Shown: piece after piece, positions 10,878-24,723 of the stretch | Layout of the letters: the number at the start of each line of letters is the position of its first letter | Position numbering within the stretch: the first letter of the stretch is position 1 | Source of the DNA: Neocallimastix lanati (nom. inval.) | Taxonomy: Eukaryota > Neocallimastigomycota > Neocallimastigomycetes > Neocallimastigales > Neocallimastigaceae | Length of the DNA: 64,000 nucleotides | Reading direction: 5' to 3' | Assembly: GCA_016946835.1 (NCBI GenBank) | Contig: JACVTC010000055.1 | Coordinates: forward strand, 365,001-429,000 | Position numbers and translations under genes: made by a program | The notes under the pieces: model-generated | Database searches by the model: none | What the model saw: only the letters and a program-made list of their open reading frames with translations | What the model was told of the DNA's origin: nothing

Positions 10878-12154
10878 TTAATATTGACGATGACTATTCT
10901 TTTCAACAGCACGAATAATAACCTTATCCTTGAATGGTTCAACACGGAAATCGATATTGGTATTGTTAACAAACTTCATCACACCAGAACTCTTATCATT
11001 GAGATGGTAAATAGCATTCATACAGAATAGACGGAAGGAATCAGCATTATTGGAAGCTCTAGAAGCATCTAATCTATTACATCCAGCATCACCATAAGCA
11101 TAATCTTCAGTACCGTAACAGTGAGTTAATTCATGAAGAACAACGGAAGCGGCTTCACTAGTATGCTTATCAATAGTACCATGCCAAACTTGTGTAAAGA
11201 AAGCTGGACAAACATGGAATTCCTTACTACGAAGGTAAGTCCAAGCAATAGCTTGTTGAGCACAAGCAGAATCAGCATTAGTTTCACAGTAGGCAGCAGC
11301 CGTTGACATATTGTTAACGTTTTCTAAGGTTCTAACAACTTGGTTTCTAACACTTTCATTTTTGAAATACTTTAAGAAAATTTGTTTTGATTGTGGATCT
11401 GAAGTATCCTTAGCAACCTTTAAACCAGCAGCTCTATAGGTAATAATATCATCTATAGTTTTTCTAACTTTCTCAGCTTGATCAGCATTACAATTTCTGA
11501 AAAGAGTCATTGAAAATGGTTTCTTATCTAATCCATTACTACTAGATGAAGTAGTGGATGTTGCTGGTTTATTTGCTGTTGTTGCTTGATTGTTATTATT
11601 ATTAGCATTTGTTCCTTTATTAGTTTGGCTATTACTATTAGTTCTTCCATTAGTTTGATTATTACCATTAGTTCTTCCATTGGTTTGGTTATTATTGTTA
11701 GCTCTACCATTAGCTTGATTATTATTAGTTCTTCCAGTACCTACGGCTGAATCCCTTGAATTATACCACCAATTCCATGGGTTCCATAACCAATTATTGT
11801 ACCAATCACTATAATAATCTCTTTTTTGTTTACCAGAAGATTCTAATTTAAAATCATCAAGTTTTTCAACAACTTTTTGACATGGAATTAGATTTCCATT
11901 TTCATCTTCACACTATTAAAATTTATTACAATATATATTAAAATTTTATTAAAATTTTATATTTAATTTTTTTTTAATTTTTAAAATAATTTTTATTAAT
12001 ATTTGTTAATTTTATTATTAATCTAAATATAGATTAATAAATTATAAATATATTTTAGATTATATAATTCACATTAATAACTTACAATAGGTTCTGAAGC
12101 AACAAAAAGAACAGAATATACAATAGTTAAAAAGTATAATGTAGTGAATTTCAT
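10878..12154 (-). CDS. Secreted M35-family (aspzincin) metalloprotease, short form
   Basis: Two exons: 12154-12086 and 11912-10878, joined across a 173-bp intron (GTAAGT...AATAG), giving 367 residues. Exon 1 is a signal peptide (MKFTTLYFLTIVYSVLFVAS). The mature part starts CEDENGN..PC and has a Lys-Arg site (GKQKRDYY) near residue 60, consistent with Kex2 propeptide removal. A Trp/Asn-rich and then Asn/Gln/Thr/Gly low-complexity linker follows. The catalytic domain carries HELTH at 283-287 and GTEDYAYG at 290-297, where the Asp should be the third zinc ligand of aspzincins. The tail contains only one DFRVEPFKDKV unit, with no Lys-Arg before it. The family normally cuts peptides outside the cell. 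Two longer paralogues lie at 18.5 and 40.5 kb. Confidence 0.85.
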
Positions 12155-13164
12155 TTTAATTTATTTTATATATATAAATAAAATTTGTATTTAAAAAGTG
12201 ATTTACTATTAAAAGATTAATTTTTTTTTTTTTTTAAAAAAAAGAAGATTCAAACTTGATTAAAGGCTATATATTTGAATTTTTTTTTTAAAAAAAAAAT
12301 AATTATTGATTATTATATTACAAAAATTTAAACAATATTTCTTTATAAAAATTTAATAATGATTAATATTAATTTACTTTTATTTATATATATATATATA
12401 TTTTTTATATCAAATAAAATAAAATAACAATTTTTTATTTCGTATTATTATATTAATATCAAAATAAAAATATAAATATTGATTATTAAAAAAAAAAAAA
12501 ATTGAAAAAAATTAAAAAGAAAATTCATTTCTTTTATATACTTTAATAGAAATATTGACAATGATAATTAATATATATAATTATAATAGTAATTTATACA
12601 ATATATGCATAAATTTAAAACTATTAAATTATATTATTTAGTGTTTTGTACAAGTTTTAAATCTTTAATATATGTATATATGAATATTTTATTAAATTAA
12701 TGAAAAATCAATTAAAGTAATATACGGCATTGTTAACTATCTTCTCGATATTATTTATAATTATTAATAATAAATTAATTAATTTATATATTACAATTAT
12801 ATCTAATATATATGTAAATCAAGTACAATTAAAATGAAAATGAAAAAAAAAATATATATATAATAAAATATAATATAATAAAATATAATAATAAAATTAA
12901 AATTTTAACCAAAATTATAATTGTTAGAGTTACATCATTCATAATAATTATTCTTTTAATCATTGATTAATGTAACACCAAATTTAAATAAATAGTATTT
13001 AATAAAGAAAAAGGCCGTTAATATATAAGAATATAAAATAAATAAAGATAACAAATTTATATTATAATAATTTTTTAAATATTAATTTTTTTAATTGTTT
13101 TATTTTATGTTTTAATTTATTTATTTAATTATTTATTTAGTTATTTAATTATTTATTATTTATT

Positions 13165-13300
13165 TATTATTCAATTATTATTTATTATTCAATTATTATT
13201 TATTATTCAATTATTATTTATTATTCAATTATTATTTATTATTCAATTATTATTTATTATTCAATTATTATTTATTATTCAATTATTATTTATTTAACTA
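13165..13300. repeat. 18-bp minisatellite (TCAATTATTATTTATTAT)
   Basis: The unit TCAATTATTATTTATTAT is repeated about seven times with almost no variation. A looser relative is at 21250-21345. Confidence 0.85.
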
Positions 13301-13568
13301 TTTATTTAATTATTTATTTATTTATTTATTTATTTAATTATTTAATTATTTATTATTTATTATTTATTTTATTTATTATTTATTTATTATTTGATTTAAA
13401 ATAAAAAATAATAAAAATTTTAAGTTTTGATATAAATTACAACAGAAATTACAAAAGTATAATAATAATAAACTCTTCCAAGTTTTGGGTTTTATTCCAG
13501 GTTCACTTTATTTATAAAAATGATTTATAAATAAATTAAAGTTTAATAGCTATATTGTTTGTTTTTTT

Positions 13569-13614
<46 letters not shown>

Positions 13615-15872
13615 ATTAATGGCATCATTTAATAATTATTCATTTTATTACCTTTCATTAATATTTCTAATAGTTAATATTTTTTTTACTATTTTTATTA
13701 TTATTTTTATTTTTTTTATAATGATTTATATTTATAGATTTAATATTTATAGATGATTATTAATAATAAATTAATAATAATTTAAGAGATTGTTGCTTTA
13801 TTAATCATAACATTAATAAAAATACCAAAATTCTAAAAATAATATATTATATTAAATTTTATCATAATGCTTAATGAATTTTTTTTTTTTTTTTTTTTTA
13901 ATTTTTAAATTTTTATCATTAATGTTTTATTGTACTTTTTATAATTATTATTACCATTATTATGATTAAATTATTATATTTATTATAAAATTAAAAAAGT
14001 TTATTTAAATTTTTATTTTGATTAACTTTAAGTAATTAATAATAAAAATTAATAATATGAATATAATAAAAAAAAAACTTTTTTTCTTGTTTTTGATATT
14101 TTCATTTTAAAACATTAAGCTATATTTAAAATAAAATAAAATAATATAAAATAAAATAAAAAAAAAAAAACTTTCCGTTTTTGTATATATATGTAAATTG
14201 ATATATCAACAGAGTTAATTTAATAAAAAATCAAATAAAATCAAACCAACTATTACAGAAGGTGTCAATAAACTCTATGAGTAATGATGTTTATAGTTGC
14301 ATCAAAAATTCCCTTTATTATATGTAGACAACTGGAATAAAAAAAAATTATAGATTATATATTATTATAAATATTACAATATTATAGATTATAAATTAAT
14401 AGATTATAGATTATTATAAATATTACAATATTATAGATTATAAATTATAGATTATAGATTATTATATATATGACATATTATAGATTATAAATTATAAATT
14501 ATAGATTATTAATATGACATATTAGATATTTTAAGGAAAGAAATATTTTTAAAATTTTTTTTTACCGTTTATTGTTACACAGGTTTAATAGTTCAAAATA
14601 ATTTAATAATATAAAAAAAAAACTATTTTAACTATTTTTAGTAAATAATCAATTAGTTAATACAAAAAAAAAAATTGTTTCAATATTAATATAATAAATA
14701 AAATTATTTAAGGAATATTTTTTTTATTTTTTAATAAATTTTTTTTTTTATAAAATGAATGTTTATTTAAAAAAAAAAAAAAAAAAAGAAAGAAAAGGAT
14801 AGAGTTACACAAATTTAATTTTATTTTTAATGAAATTTAATATAATAATAAAATAAATATAAATTTTATTTTATTATTAAAATCATCTTTTTTTTTTTTT
14901 TTTTTTTTTTTAAACAATTATTAATTATGGAAACAATTGTTTTTTTTTACAACATCAATGATTTGTGATAATAATAATTATTAATATCATTGAATGAAAA
15001 TTAATGATTTGTGATAATAATAATTATTAATATCATTGAATGAAAATTAATGATTAAATTTTTTTAATAATATTTTTTTTTTTAAGAAAAAAAAGATATT
15101 TTATAAAAATATTATAAATATAATAATAAAAATATAATATTATAATTTATATTTTTTTTTATCATTAAAAATCATTATTATCACTAATTAATAATTTTAT
15201 GGCTTAAAAATATATTTCTAAAAAAAATGAAGAAAATTATATATCAGTTCTTATAAAAATAAAGAAAAAAAAACGATTACTTTGTATAAAAATTAAAAAG
15301 TATCACATAATTATTTTATTACTATTTATATTAAAATCAATGAGTAATAACAATGATAATAATAAAATTAATATTAATACATAACAACAACGAAATACAA
15401 ATTATTTAATTAATTATAATAAAATTTTTTTATTTTTATTTTTATTTTTTTATTTTTATTTTTATTTTTATTTTTATTTTTATTTTTATTTTTGTATGTT
15501 TTGTTTGTCTATTGTTTATATTTTAATTATATATTTTTATTAATTATATTAATTGTATTAATTATATTAATATCATTGAAGGGATTTTTTCATTTATTAA
15601 AAATTATTTTATATAAAATTAAAAATAATAATAATAATAATAATAATAATTTTTATATAAAATTAAATCTAAATAATGGTAACAAAAATAAAAAATTAAA
15701 AAAAAAATACTTTTTGTCTTATTAAATTATTTAATATATTTTAATATAATTTTATTTTTATTAATGTGACACTGAAACTAACTAAAATTAAATCATTTAT
15801 TTATTTATTTATTTATTTATTAAATTTATTTATTTATTAAATTTATTTATTTTATTAATTAATTAATTAATT

Positions 15873-15904
<32 letters not shown>

Positions 15905-16268
15905 TAATTTATTTATTTTATTTATTTATTTATTTTTTTTTTAAATTATTTTTTTAATTTACTCCATGGAAAATATTTCAAGTACAATAGAAATGAAATA
16001 AATTAAATTTGGAGCATTGAATAGTTATGAAGTTGAAAGTGATAGGTCCATTGCTATACACAAATGGATGTATACATTTTTTTTAATTATTTGCTATATA
16101 ATTAAAATATTATATACAAACTATTGATTTATATATTCAATTCAATTAAAAGAATATAATATATATGATTAAAATATTAAAATAATCAAAAAATTAATAT
16201 ACATTTATTCAATTATTAATTTATTTATTATTTATTTATTTATTTATTTATTATTTATTTATTTATTT

Positions 16269-16304
<36 letters not shown>

Positions 16305-17214
16305 TTATTTATTATGTATTATGTATTATTAATTATTATTTATTATTTATTATTTATTATTTATTTATCATTCAATTTTCTTAAAAAGTTTTTTTTATTT
16401 ATGAAGTGTCTTTCGGTTTAAAATCCGCCATTATTTAAAAAGCATCAACAATTAATAATTTTTAATAACATATTTATTAAATTTAATTTAAATAATAATA
16501 ATAATAATAATAATGAATAATGAATTATTATTATAAATAATAATAATAATTAATAATAATAATTATAAATAACTAATATTTACAAAGTTAGCGAAAAAAA
16601 ATATATATATATAGATATTTATATATATAGATAAATAGATTCATTAATTTATAATTTAATTCTATTTAATTTGATAAATATCTACAATTATTTTATAATA
16701 ATTTAAAACTAAAAGAATTATTATTAATTTTTTTTTCTCTATTTAGTATCATTAGCAATTTGTTAATATTTCTAATTAGATTGTTCATAATTAATTAATG
16801 AGAATGTATACATCATTACTTATATATAATAATTGACCTATCAACATTTCAACTTTTCATAATTTTTTTCTTTCTTTCTTTTCCCTCTTTGAATTAATTT
16901 ATGATTATGAATATTGAATATGGTTATTTCAAAATTTTAATATAATACTTTTGTCTTTACTTTTTTTTTTTTTATTTTTTTTTATAGCCGCAATTAATGC
17001 GAACTTTAATCTTTATTTATTTATTCATTTATTAAATAAATGAATATTTTTTTTTTATAAAAAAAAAAAAAAAAAAAAGGAAGACAAATAATTAATAAAA
17101 TAAATATTATTTATCTAATTTGAACATAATAATATTTAAAATAGTCATGTGAAATAGAAAAAAAAAAGTAATATTCAAAAAAATAAAGTGTATATATAAA
17201 TTCAGATAAAAGTT

Positions 17215-17345
17215 CCTATGCAACGAACCTCACTTCCTTATGGATTAGGGTTTAAATAGACTATCTGAAAGAAATTATGGCCTTCTCCTTCAGAGGCATT
17301 GGGCCCTGCTAGCCTGTCTTACAGCATTTTCAGCGTTGGCGCTCC
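17215..17345. other. GC-rich islet of unknown nature
   Basis: About 130 bases with balanced composition (CCTTCTCCTTCAGAGGCATT, GGGCCCTGCTAGCC, GTTGGCGCTCC) interrupt more than 80 percent AT DNA. The sharp composition change suggests an inserted piece of a transposon or gene. All six frames have stops except short runs, and no tRNA or known small-RNA fold was recognised. Confidence 0.5.
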
Positions 17346-17782
17346 TTAGTCTTTAATAATTATTATTATTATTTTACTTAATGAATCTCTAAAATTTTAA
17401 ATAATTAGAATTTATATAATAAATTCATTGATTCAAATATAAATTGATTTAAATAATTTTGAAAAATAAATTTATAATAAAAAATACCTTTACATTTAAA
17501 TATTATTAAAAAAAAAAAAAAAATTTTTTTTTTTTATATATCCTATATATGAATTATTATAAAAAAAAAAAAAAAAAGTATTACTATACTTGATCCTTTT
17601 TATAATTATTAAAATATATATCTATAGACATAACCTATAACCATTTAACCATTTATATTTTCAATTATGACTCTATATTCAAATATTGTACTACTTTATA
17701 TCAAAAAATTAATATAATTAGAATTAATTATAATTATTTTAATTTTTTCTTTAAGTATATTTCATTTTTTCAAATAATCCTC

Positions 17783-17813
<31 letters not shown>

Positions 17814-18374
17814 CGATTTATTAAACTTCACAATAGAAAAAAAAAAAAAATTCCAATTTTTCAATTATTCAATTTTTTTTTTTTTAAAAAAAAAATTCAA
17901 TTTCCAGTGAATTATTAATATTAATAACTTTATATTTAATGATAAAATTAAAAAAAAAAAAAAAAAAAAGTTAAATAGGAAAACATTCTTAAATCTAATT
18001 TTACTGTAAAGTAGAATTAAAATTATATTTAATTTTTTTTTCTTATCATTAAAATTATATTTAATATTTATTTACTTATTTTACTTTTTTTTTATTTTTA
18101 TTTTATTTCATTTTTTTTTTTTTTTTTTAAAAAAAATTATTATATACACATAACATAGATAATGGTATTCATTAATTCATTAATAATAATAAAAAAAAAA
18201 TAAAATAATAATATGTATGAATAAAATTAAAATATAAAATATTAGGATAGTTATGATAGTATTCTTAATTTATATTACATAAATATTAAAAATTAGGCTT
18301 TAGAATTTAAATTAATGATTCAACTGAAATAGTTAAGGAAAATTACATTATGTAAAAATAAAATGAAATAATAA

Positions 18375-18408
<34 letters not shown>

Positions 18409-18458
18409 TTGATTATAAAAAGTATATAAAAGAAAACGATACAAGTTTATATAAACAG

Positions 18459-20604
18459 TTATTGTTGATTTGGATTTGGACGTACCACAACCTTATCCTT
18501 GAATGGTTCAGTACGGAAATCAATACTTTCATTTAAAAAGTCATCTCCACTTCTCTTCACTAAATTTTCCTTTGGACGTTCAATAACCTTATCCTTGAAT
18601 GGTTCAGCACGGAAATCTATGCTTTCATTTAAAAAGTCATCTCCACTTCTCTTAACTAAATTTTCCTTTGGACGTATTACAACCTTATCCTTGAATGGTT
18701 CAGCACGGAAATCTATGCTTTCATTTAAGAAGTCATCTCCACTTCTCTTCACTAAATTTTCCTTTGGACGTTCAATAACCTTATCCTTGAATGGTTCAGC
18801 ACGGAAATCTATGCTTTCATTTAAGAAGTCATCTCCACTTCTCTTCACTAAATTTTCCTTTGGACGTTCAATAACCTTATCCTTGAAAGGTTCAGCACGG
18901 AAATCTATGCTTTCATTTAAGAAGTCATCTCCACTTCTCTTAACTAAATTTTCCTTTGGACGTACTACAACCTTATCCTTGAATGGTTCAGCACGGAAAT
19001 CAATACTTTCATTTAAAAAGTCATCTCCACTTCTCTTAACCAAATTTTCCTTTGGACGTATTACAACCTTATCCTTGAATGGTTCAGTACGGAAATCAAC
19101 ACTTCGACTTAAGAAATCATCATCTCTCTTACTTAATCCCTTTCCCTTTTCATTGAGATAATAAATACTACTCATAGCGAAGAGACGATAAGTATCTGCA
19201 TTATTTGAGGCTTGAGCGGAACCTAAAGTACTGACGCCTTGTTCACCATAGGCAAAATCATCTGTACCATGACAATGGGTTAATTCATGAAGAACAATGG
19301 ATGAACCTTCACTATGACGTTCACTAATAGTACCAAACATAGCATTACTGAAGAAGGATGGACAAACATGGAATTCAGCACTATTTAAATAGGTCCAGGC
19401 CATAGCACCTTCAACACAGACATCATCGGCATCAGTTTCACAGTAGGCTGTTGCAGTACTCATATTATTAACACTATTGAAGGTTTGCGTCACCTTTGAG
19501 AGAGTACTGAGATCCTTATAGTATTTTAAGAAAATTTTTTGATAGGTTTCATCTTCATTTTGATGGTTAAGAAGATAAACAGCAGCAGCACGATAAGTCT
19601 TAATATCTTCTATAAGACTTTTTAAAATTTCAGATTGATTTGAATTACAACCATTAAATCCTGTCATGGTAAAATCTTTGATTGGAAGAGAATTTGAAGA
19701 GGAAGATGAAGAAGTTGTCGAGGTTAAACTTGAAGCAGATTGGGCTTGTTGAGTTGGTTTTGGAGCAACTGTTGATTTAATTGTGGTTATTGTTGTAGTT
19801 GTAGTTGTGGTTGTTGTTGTAGTTGTAGTTGTGGTTGTACTTTTTATTTTTTCAACTGAAGAAGTAATTTGTGTTTGTTGTTGGGTTTGTGGTGGAATTG
19901 TTTTTGTAGTAGAAATATTAGAAGAAGTTGAAGATCCTTCTTCAACATTTCCTTGTTTACTATCATTATTCCAATTTTTACCCCAATTATTATTCCAATC
20001 TTTACCCCAATTATTTTTCCAAATATCATTTGAATCAGAATTTTTCTTCCACCAAACGTTCCACCAATCCCACATATTATTTCTATGATCTTTATTATAC
20101 CAACCATTCCATCCATTTTGCTTTTGTGGAGCTTTATTTCTCCAATTATTCCAATAGTTATTTGATGATTTATTTGATTTTTCATTTGAAGAAGCCACTG
20201 CACTACTTACAATAGCACTTTTTGTATTATCTTTATTCCAGTTAACATTGTATTTACTGTTATTTTTACTCCACCAAATTACATTTTTATCATGTCCACC
20301 ATAATGTCTACCATTCCATTGCCATTGTCTCTTTTCCTTACTTTTAATTCCAAAATCTTCCATTTTGGAAACCATTTTTATACAAGGAATTTCATTTCCA
20401 TCTTTATCAACACACTAAATTTATAAAAAAAAATTTTATAATGTCAATACTATATAATTAGGTATTTATTTTTTTTTTTTTTTTTTAATTATAAAAATCA
20501 TTCTATTATAAATAACTTACAAAGCTTCTTTCTCTAATAACACCTGCATTGATATTACTAATTAAGAATAATAAAGATAAAAAATATACTGAATTTTGTT
20601 TCAT
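18459..20604 (-). CDS. Secreted M35-family metalloprotease with seven Lys-Arg-separated C-terminal repeats
   Basis: Exons 20604-20521 and 20414-18459 flank a 106-bp intron (GTAAGT...TTTAG), giving 679 residues. Exon 1 encodes a signal peptide (MKQNSVYFLSLLFLISNINA). The mature start CVDKDGNEIPC and a KEKR site match the paralogues. Then come a Trp/Asn-rich stretch, a Thr tract and a Ser-rich linker. The catalytic domain has HELTH at 404-408 and GTDDFAYG at 411-418, giving the two His and the Asp expected for aspzincins. After a further Lys-Arg (GLSKRDDD) seven repeats follow, each with FLNESIDFRAEPFKDKV and ending VKRSGDD. These Lys-Arg sites could release short peptides through a Kex2-type protease. 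The upstream ATG in exon 1 is preferred to the internal MVSKM because it adds a conserved signal peptide. Confidence 0.88.
18468..19135 (-). repeat. 96-bp tandem repeat encoding Lys-Arg-flanked peptides
   Basis: Seven 96-bp (32-codon) units: the first, next to the catalytic domain, is diverged (SRSVDFRTEP), the other six nearly identical. Only the position after DKV varies much (VV, VI, IE). The plus-strand ORF across this array is a shadow. Confidence 0.92.
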
Positions 20605-22466
20605 TTTGGTATTAAATAATTATTCTAATTGATTATATAATAAAAAAAAACTAATTGATTTTTATTAACTTTTTTTTTTGAATAAAAAAAAAAAAGATTT
20701 TCTTTCTATGATAAATATTTATATTATTTACTTTAATATGTTTATGCTGTTATATTAAAAGTAAATATATTTCAATATTAAATTTATAATGTATATGAAC
20801 TTATTTTTTTCTACGTTATTAGTATAATTTATTTTTTCTTTTTTTCCTTTTAACAAAAATAATTATTAATTTAAACTGTTAGAAAAAAACTCCTAATTTT
20901 TTTTAAAAAAAAGAAAAAAAAAAAAAAAAAAAAGGAAAAATTAAAATTAAAATAGTATTTTTTTTTTTCTTTATATAATTTATTTGTTTTTATTTTTTGT
21001 TTTTTGTTTTTTTTTTTATTAATTTATAAATAAATTAAATAGTTTCACATATTGATATATTAATATATTAATATATTAATATATTAATATTATAAAATAA
21101 ATTTATATATATATCTTTTACTATTTTTTTTTTTTTTTTATTTAGTAAATGTTTCAATTGTTTTTTTTTTTTTTTCATATTAATAATAATAAATTAATTT
21201 ATACATGAATTAAAAGTAACACCAAAAAAATATTAATTTTTTTTTTTCATTATTATTTATTATTTATTATTTATTATTTATTATTCAATTATTTATTATT
21301 TATTATTTATTATTTATTATTATTTATTATTCAATTATTTATTTATTTACTTATTATTTAATTATTTATTATTTATTTTTATTTGTTTTTTGTATTTTCT
21401 TTCAATAAAACTTTAAATATTAATAATATTTTGTCCTTAATATAATAAAATAAAAATTTTGAAACATATTTAATTAATTATATTAAAAGTAATATATATA
21501 ACTTTAAATTATATTCCAGAAACTATTCTGTAAAGAATCTTAATAAATAAAAAAAATCTAATATTTTAATATGAAATTTATATTAACAAAATAATATATA
21601 TATAAATATATATATATATAATGAAAAAAATAAATAAATAAATAGGTATCATTATTATTATTAATATTTATTATAATGTTAACTATAATAATTAACTTTA
21701 ATTATTATAATTCATGAAATTTAATTAATGTTTATGCCGTTTTTTTGTGTAAATTAAAATTATATGAAATAAAGCATTTTAATTTATTTAAAATTTGTTA
21801 TGATTATATTAATTAACTCAAAAAATATCTCTTACAAAAATAAAAAAAAAAAGTTTTTTTTTGTTTTTTTTTTATTAAATATTTGGAGAATTTTTTAAAT
21901 AATAAATATATTTTATTTTATTTTATTTTATTTTATTTATTTATTTATTTATTTATTTTTTTTTTTTTTTTTTTTTTTTTTAAATATTAATAATGATAAT
22001 TTTTAAAAATATAAAACCAACATAAAATAATAATAACTTTATTTTAAAGATTATATAGCTTTATCCCCCTTTAATATATTAAGTTTAATGTATTATTTAA
22101 TTATTTAATTATTACATAAATATTTAAATACATACAAGATTAAAAAAAAAAACAATCAATGGGACTTTTTACGTTTTAAATCATTAGTTCTAATAAATGT
22201 ATTAAAAAACTAATAATTATTTTTATTAAATTTATATGATCTATTATAAATTATTTAAAAAAGAAAAATAAAAAATAAAAATAAAGCATATTTTATATTT
22301 ATGTATGCATTCATCACTAAAAATAGTTGAAGTGAAATGAATCAATGATTTATACTATTAATATCAATACTATTTTTTTTTTTTTATTTATTTTTCTAAG
22401 GGATAAATAATTATAAAAATAATACACATTTCTTATGTATATATGTATATTTTAAAAGTTAAAATA

Positions 22467-22576
22467 TATTATTAATCAATATACTATCATTCTTTTCAGA
22501 ATGTATTATTATTAATCAATATACTATCATTCTTTTCTTTTATTTATATATATTAAATATATATAAATAAAAGAAA
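22467..22576. repeat. 40-bp direct duplication followed by a 21-bp-arm palindrome
   Basis: TATTATTAATCAATATACTA plus TCATTCTTTTC occurs at 22467-22497 and 22507-22537. The second copy runs into a palindrome with arms 22534-22554 and 22556-22576 around a single central A. Confidence 0.85.
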
Positions 22577-24383
22577 GTTATAATAGTTAAATTATAAAAT
22601 TATTAAATATAAATTTAAAATAGATAAATAAATTAAAAACAAACACGTTTTTTTATTAAATATATATATATATATATGTATAAATTAATATTAAAAAAAA
22701 AGTTTTTAAAAAAATTAATTATAAATTGTTCTTCATATCATTTTTTTATTATTATAATATAAACGATATAGATATTATAGATATACAAATTTTTTTTAAT
22801 ATTAATACTATTTAATTTTATTTTATATTATTTTTTTATTATTTTATTCTATTCTATTCTATTTTCTTATTTTTTTATTTTATTTTGTTTTTTTATTTTT
22901 ATAAAATTTTTTATTATTATAAGATAAACTATATATGTATATTATTAACAATTTTTTTTAATAATAATAATATTTTACTTTATATTATTTTTTTTATTTT
23001 TTATTTTTATTTTTATTTTTTTTTTTTTTTCATTTAAAATTAATAAATTTTTATAAAAAAGAAATAATAATAATTTATATAAAAGCCTTATTAAATATAT
23101 CTTTTAATTATATTTTGCTTTTCATTTAACATCGTCATATTATTTAATAATATTTAATAACTACAATAAAAATTTTATTTTATTTTATTCTTTTTATCTT
23201 TTAGCTCATCTAAAATTTCAGATAAACATTAAAATCATAAAACAATTTGAACTAATAAAAAATATAATATATAAAAATTTTATTATTATATATATATTAT
23301 ATATATATATATATTTTTTTTCTTATTTTATTTTATTTTTATTTTTTATTCATTCTAAATTCTCTAATTTAACTAATCATAAAAAAAGGTATAAAATTAT
23401 TCAGTGAACCTCTTTTTTTTGTAATAATAATTATTATGAAAGTAATAATAATATTAAAATTATTTATATATTTATTTAAATTTTAGAAATTTGAAAATTT
23501 TCTTATTTTAATCATTAGCTTTTTTTTTTTTTTTTATTTTATTATCATTAAAAATTTACATTATTTTTAAACCTAAAACTAATATCACAATTTGAATCAA
23601 ATAAAAATGATAATTCTTGATTATTGACATTGCATTATTTTTATTTATTTTTAATCTATCTCTCATAATTTATAAAATTTTTATTAAAATTTTTTATTTT
23701 AATTAAAACTGAAATATTATTTAAAAAAATATATATATATATATATTTTTTAAAAAAAAAAGAAAAAAAAAAAAAAATTCATTAATTAATTATAATTTAA
23801 TAGTAACATATTTATTGGCTATAAAATAATAATAATAATAATAATAATAATAAAGTTTATATAAACTTTTGTGAAAATAGTTATAATTAATATCACAAAC
23901 TATAAATTATAAAAAAATTTTTTTTTTACTAGCTAAAAAGATAAATTATTAATGAATTATTCTTTTATTGAGTAGTATTTATAGAAAGGTATTTAATTTA
24001 TTTTTTTTTTTTAATTTATTTTATTATTATTTTTTCTTTGATATTTTTTACAATTTAGCAGTTTTATTTTAATATTTTTATTCTATTTTATTTTATTTTA
24101 TTTTATTTTATTTTATTTTTTTTTTTGATATATGTTAAAATTTAGTGGTTTAATTTTTTTTTTTTTATCTATTAGTCTACTAAAAATATATTTGAATTTT
24201 ATTTGATGATTCAAATTAAAATAACTTAGTAAATATAAATGAAAAATAAAATAAAAAAAAAAAAAAATATTTTATTTTAATAATTTTTAAAGTATTCTTA
24301 ATAAATTATTTTTAGATTTAATAAAAAAAATAGAGATATATTAAAATATAATTTTTAAAGTTACATAGTAAAATGTATTTCAG

Positions 24384-24390
24384 TATAAAA
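24384..24390 (+). promoter_or_regulatory. TATA box of gene P1
   Basis: TATAAAA lies about 230 bp before the P1 start inside a block (AGTATAAAAxCATTGTTxTTTTCCTTTCTATTTA-like) that is conserved at the same place in P2-P4. Conservation in otherwise drifting spacer DNA supports a core promoter. P1 is the most diverged copy. Confidence 0.6.
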
Positions 24391-24621
24391 TCATTGTTAT
24401 TTTCCTTTCTATTTAATATTTTTTTTTCATTGTTTTTACTAATAAAAATTTATAGAAATATATATATATATACTAAATTTTTACATTGTTTATAACTAAA
24501 AAAAAGTAAAATAAAAATAAACAATAGCAATAAAATACTTATTAAAAATACTTTTGGTAAAAATTTTTACCAGAATTAAAGTATTTTTATATATTTTGTA
24601 CTATCATATATAATAATTAAA

Positions 24622-24690
24622 ATGGATTACTCTGAAAGGTAATCATTAATTATAATTAAAATAATATATAATTTTTTATAATATTGAATG

Positions 24691-24723
<33 letters not shown>

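Larger units (their letters stand above)
12155..18458. other. 6.3-kb AT-rich gene desert
   Basis: No gene could be supported. It contains TTTA/TTATTT microsatellites (13080-13400, 15780-15940, 16200-16370), ATAGATTATAAATTAT-type repeats (14340-14520) and a two-copy direct repeat at 14960-15050. Slightly more complex patches without recognisable coding sense lie at 14215-14340 and 15960-16080. A GC-rich islet is at 17215-17345. Confidence 0.6.
20605..24621. other. AT-rich intergenic region upstream of P1
   Basis: Includes the promoter side of the M35 gene at 18.5 kb and, from about 23950 to 24621, the block conserved before all P genes. The rest is A/T low complexity: (TATTTAT)n at 21255-21345, TTTTA runs at 21905-21945 and 22850, and poly-T. 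A direct duplication with palindrome lies at 22467-22576. Confidence 0.6.

Noticed and set aside
13559-13756. Plus-strand ORF with poly-Lys then hydrophobic residues
   Set aside because: Low complexity from a 40-base A-run and ATTTTT repeats; no homology or gene context.
18499-19161. Plus-strand 220-codon ORF across the 18.5-kb repeats
   Set aside because: It is the antisense of the 96-bp protease repeat array; the protease frame has signal peptide, catalytic motif and intron conservation.
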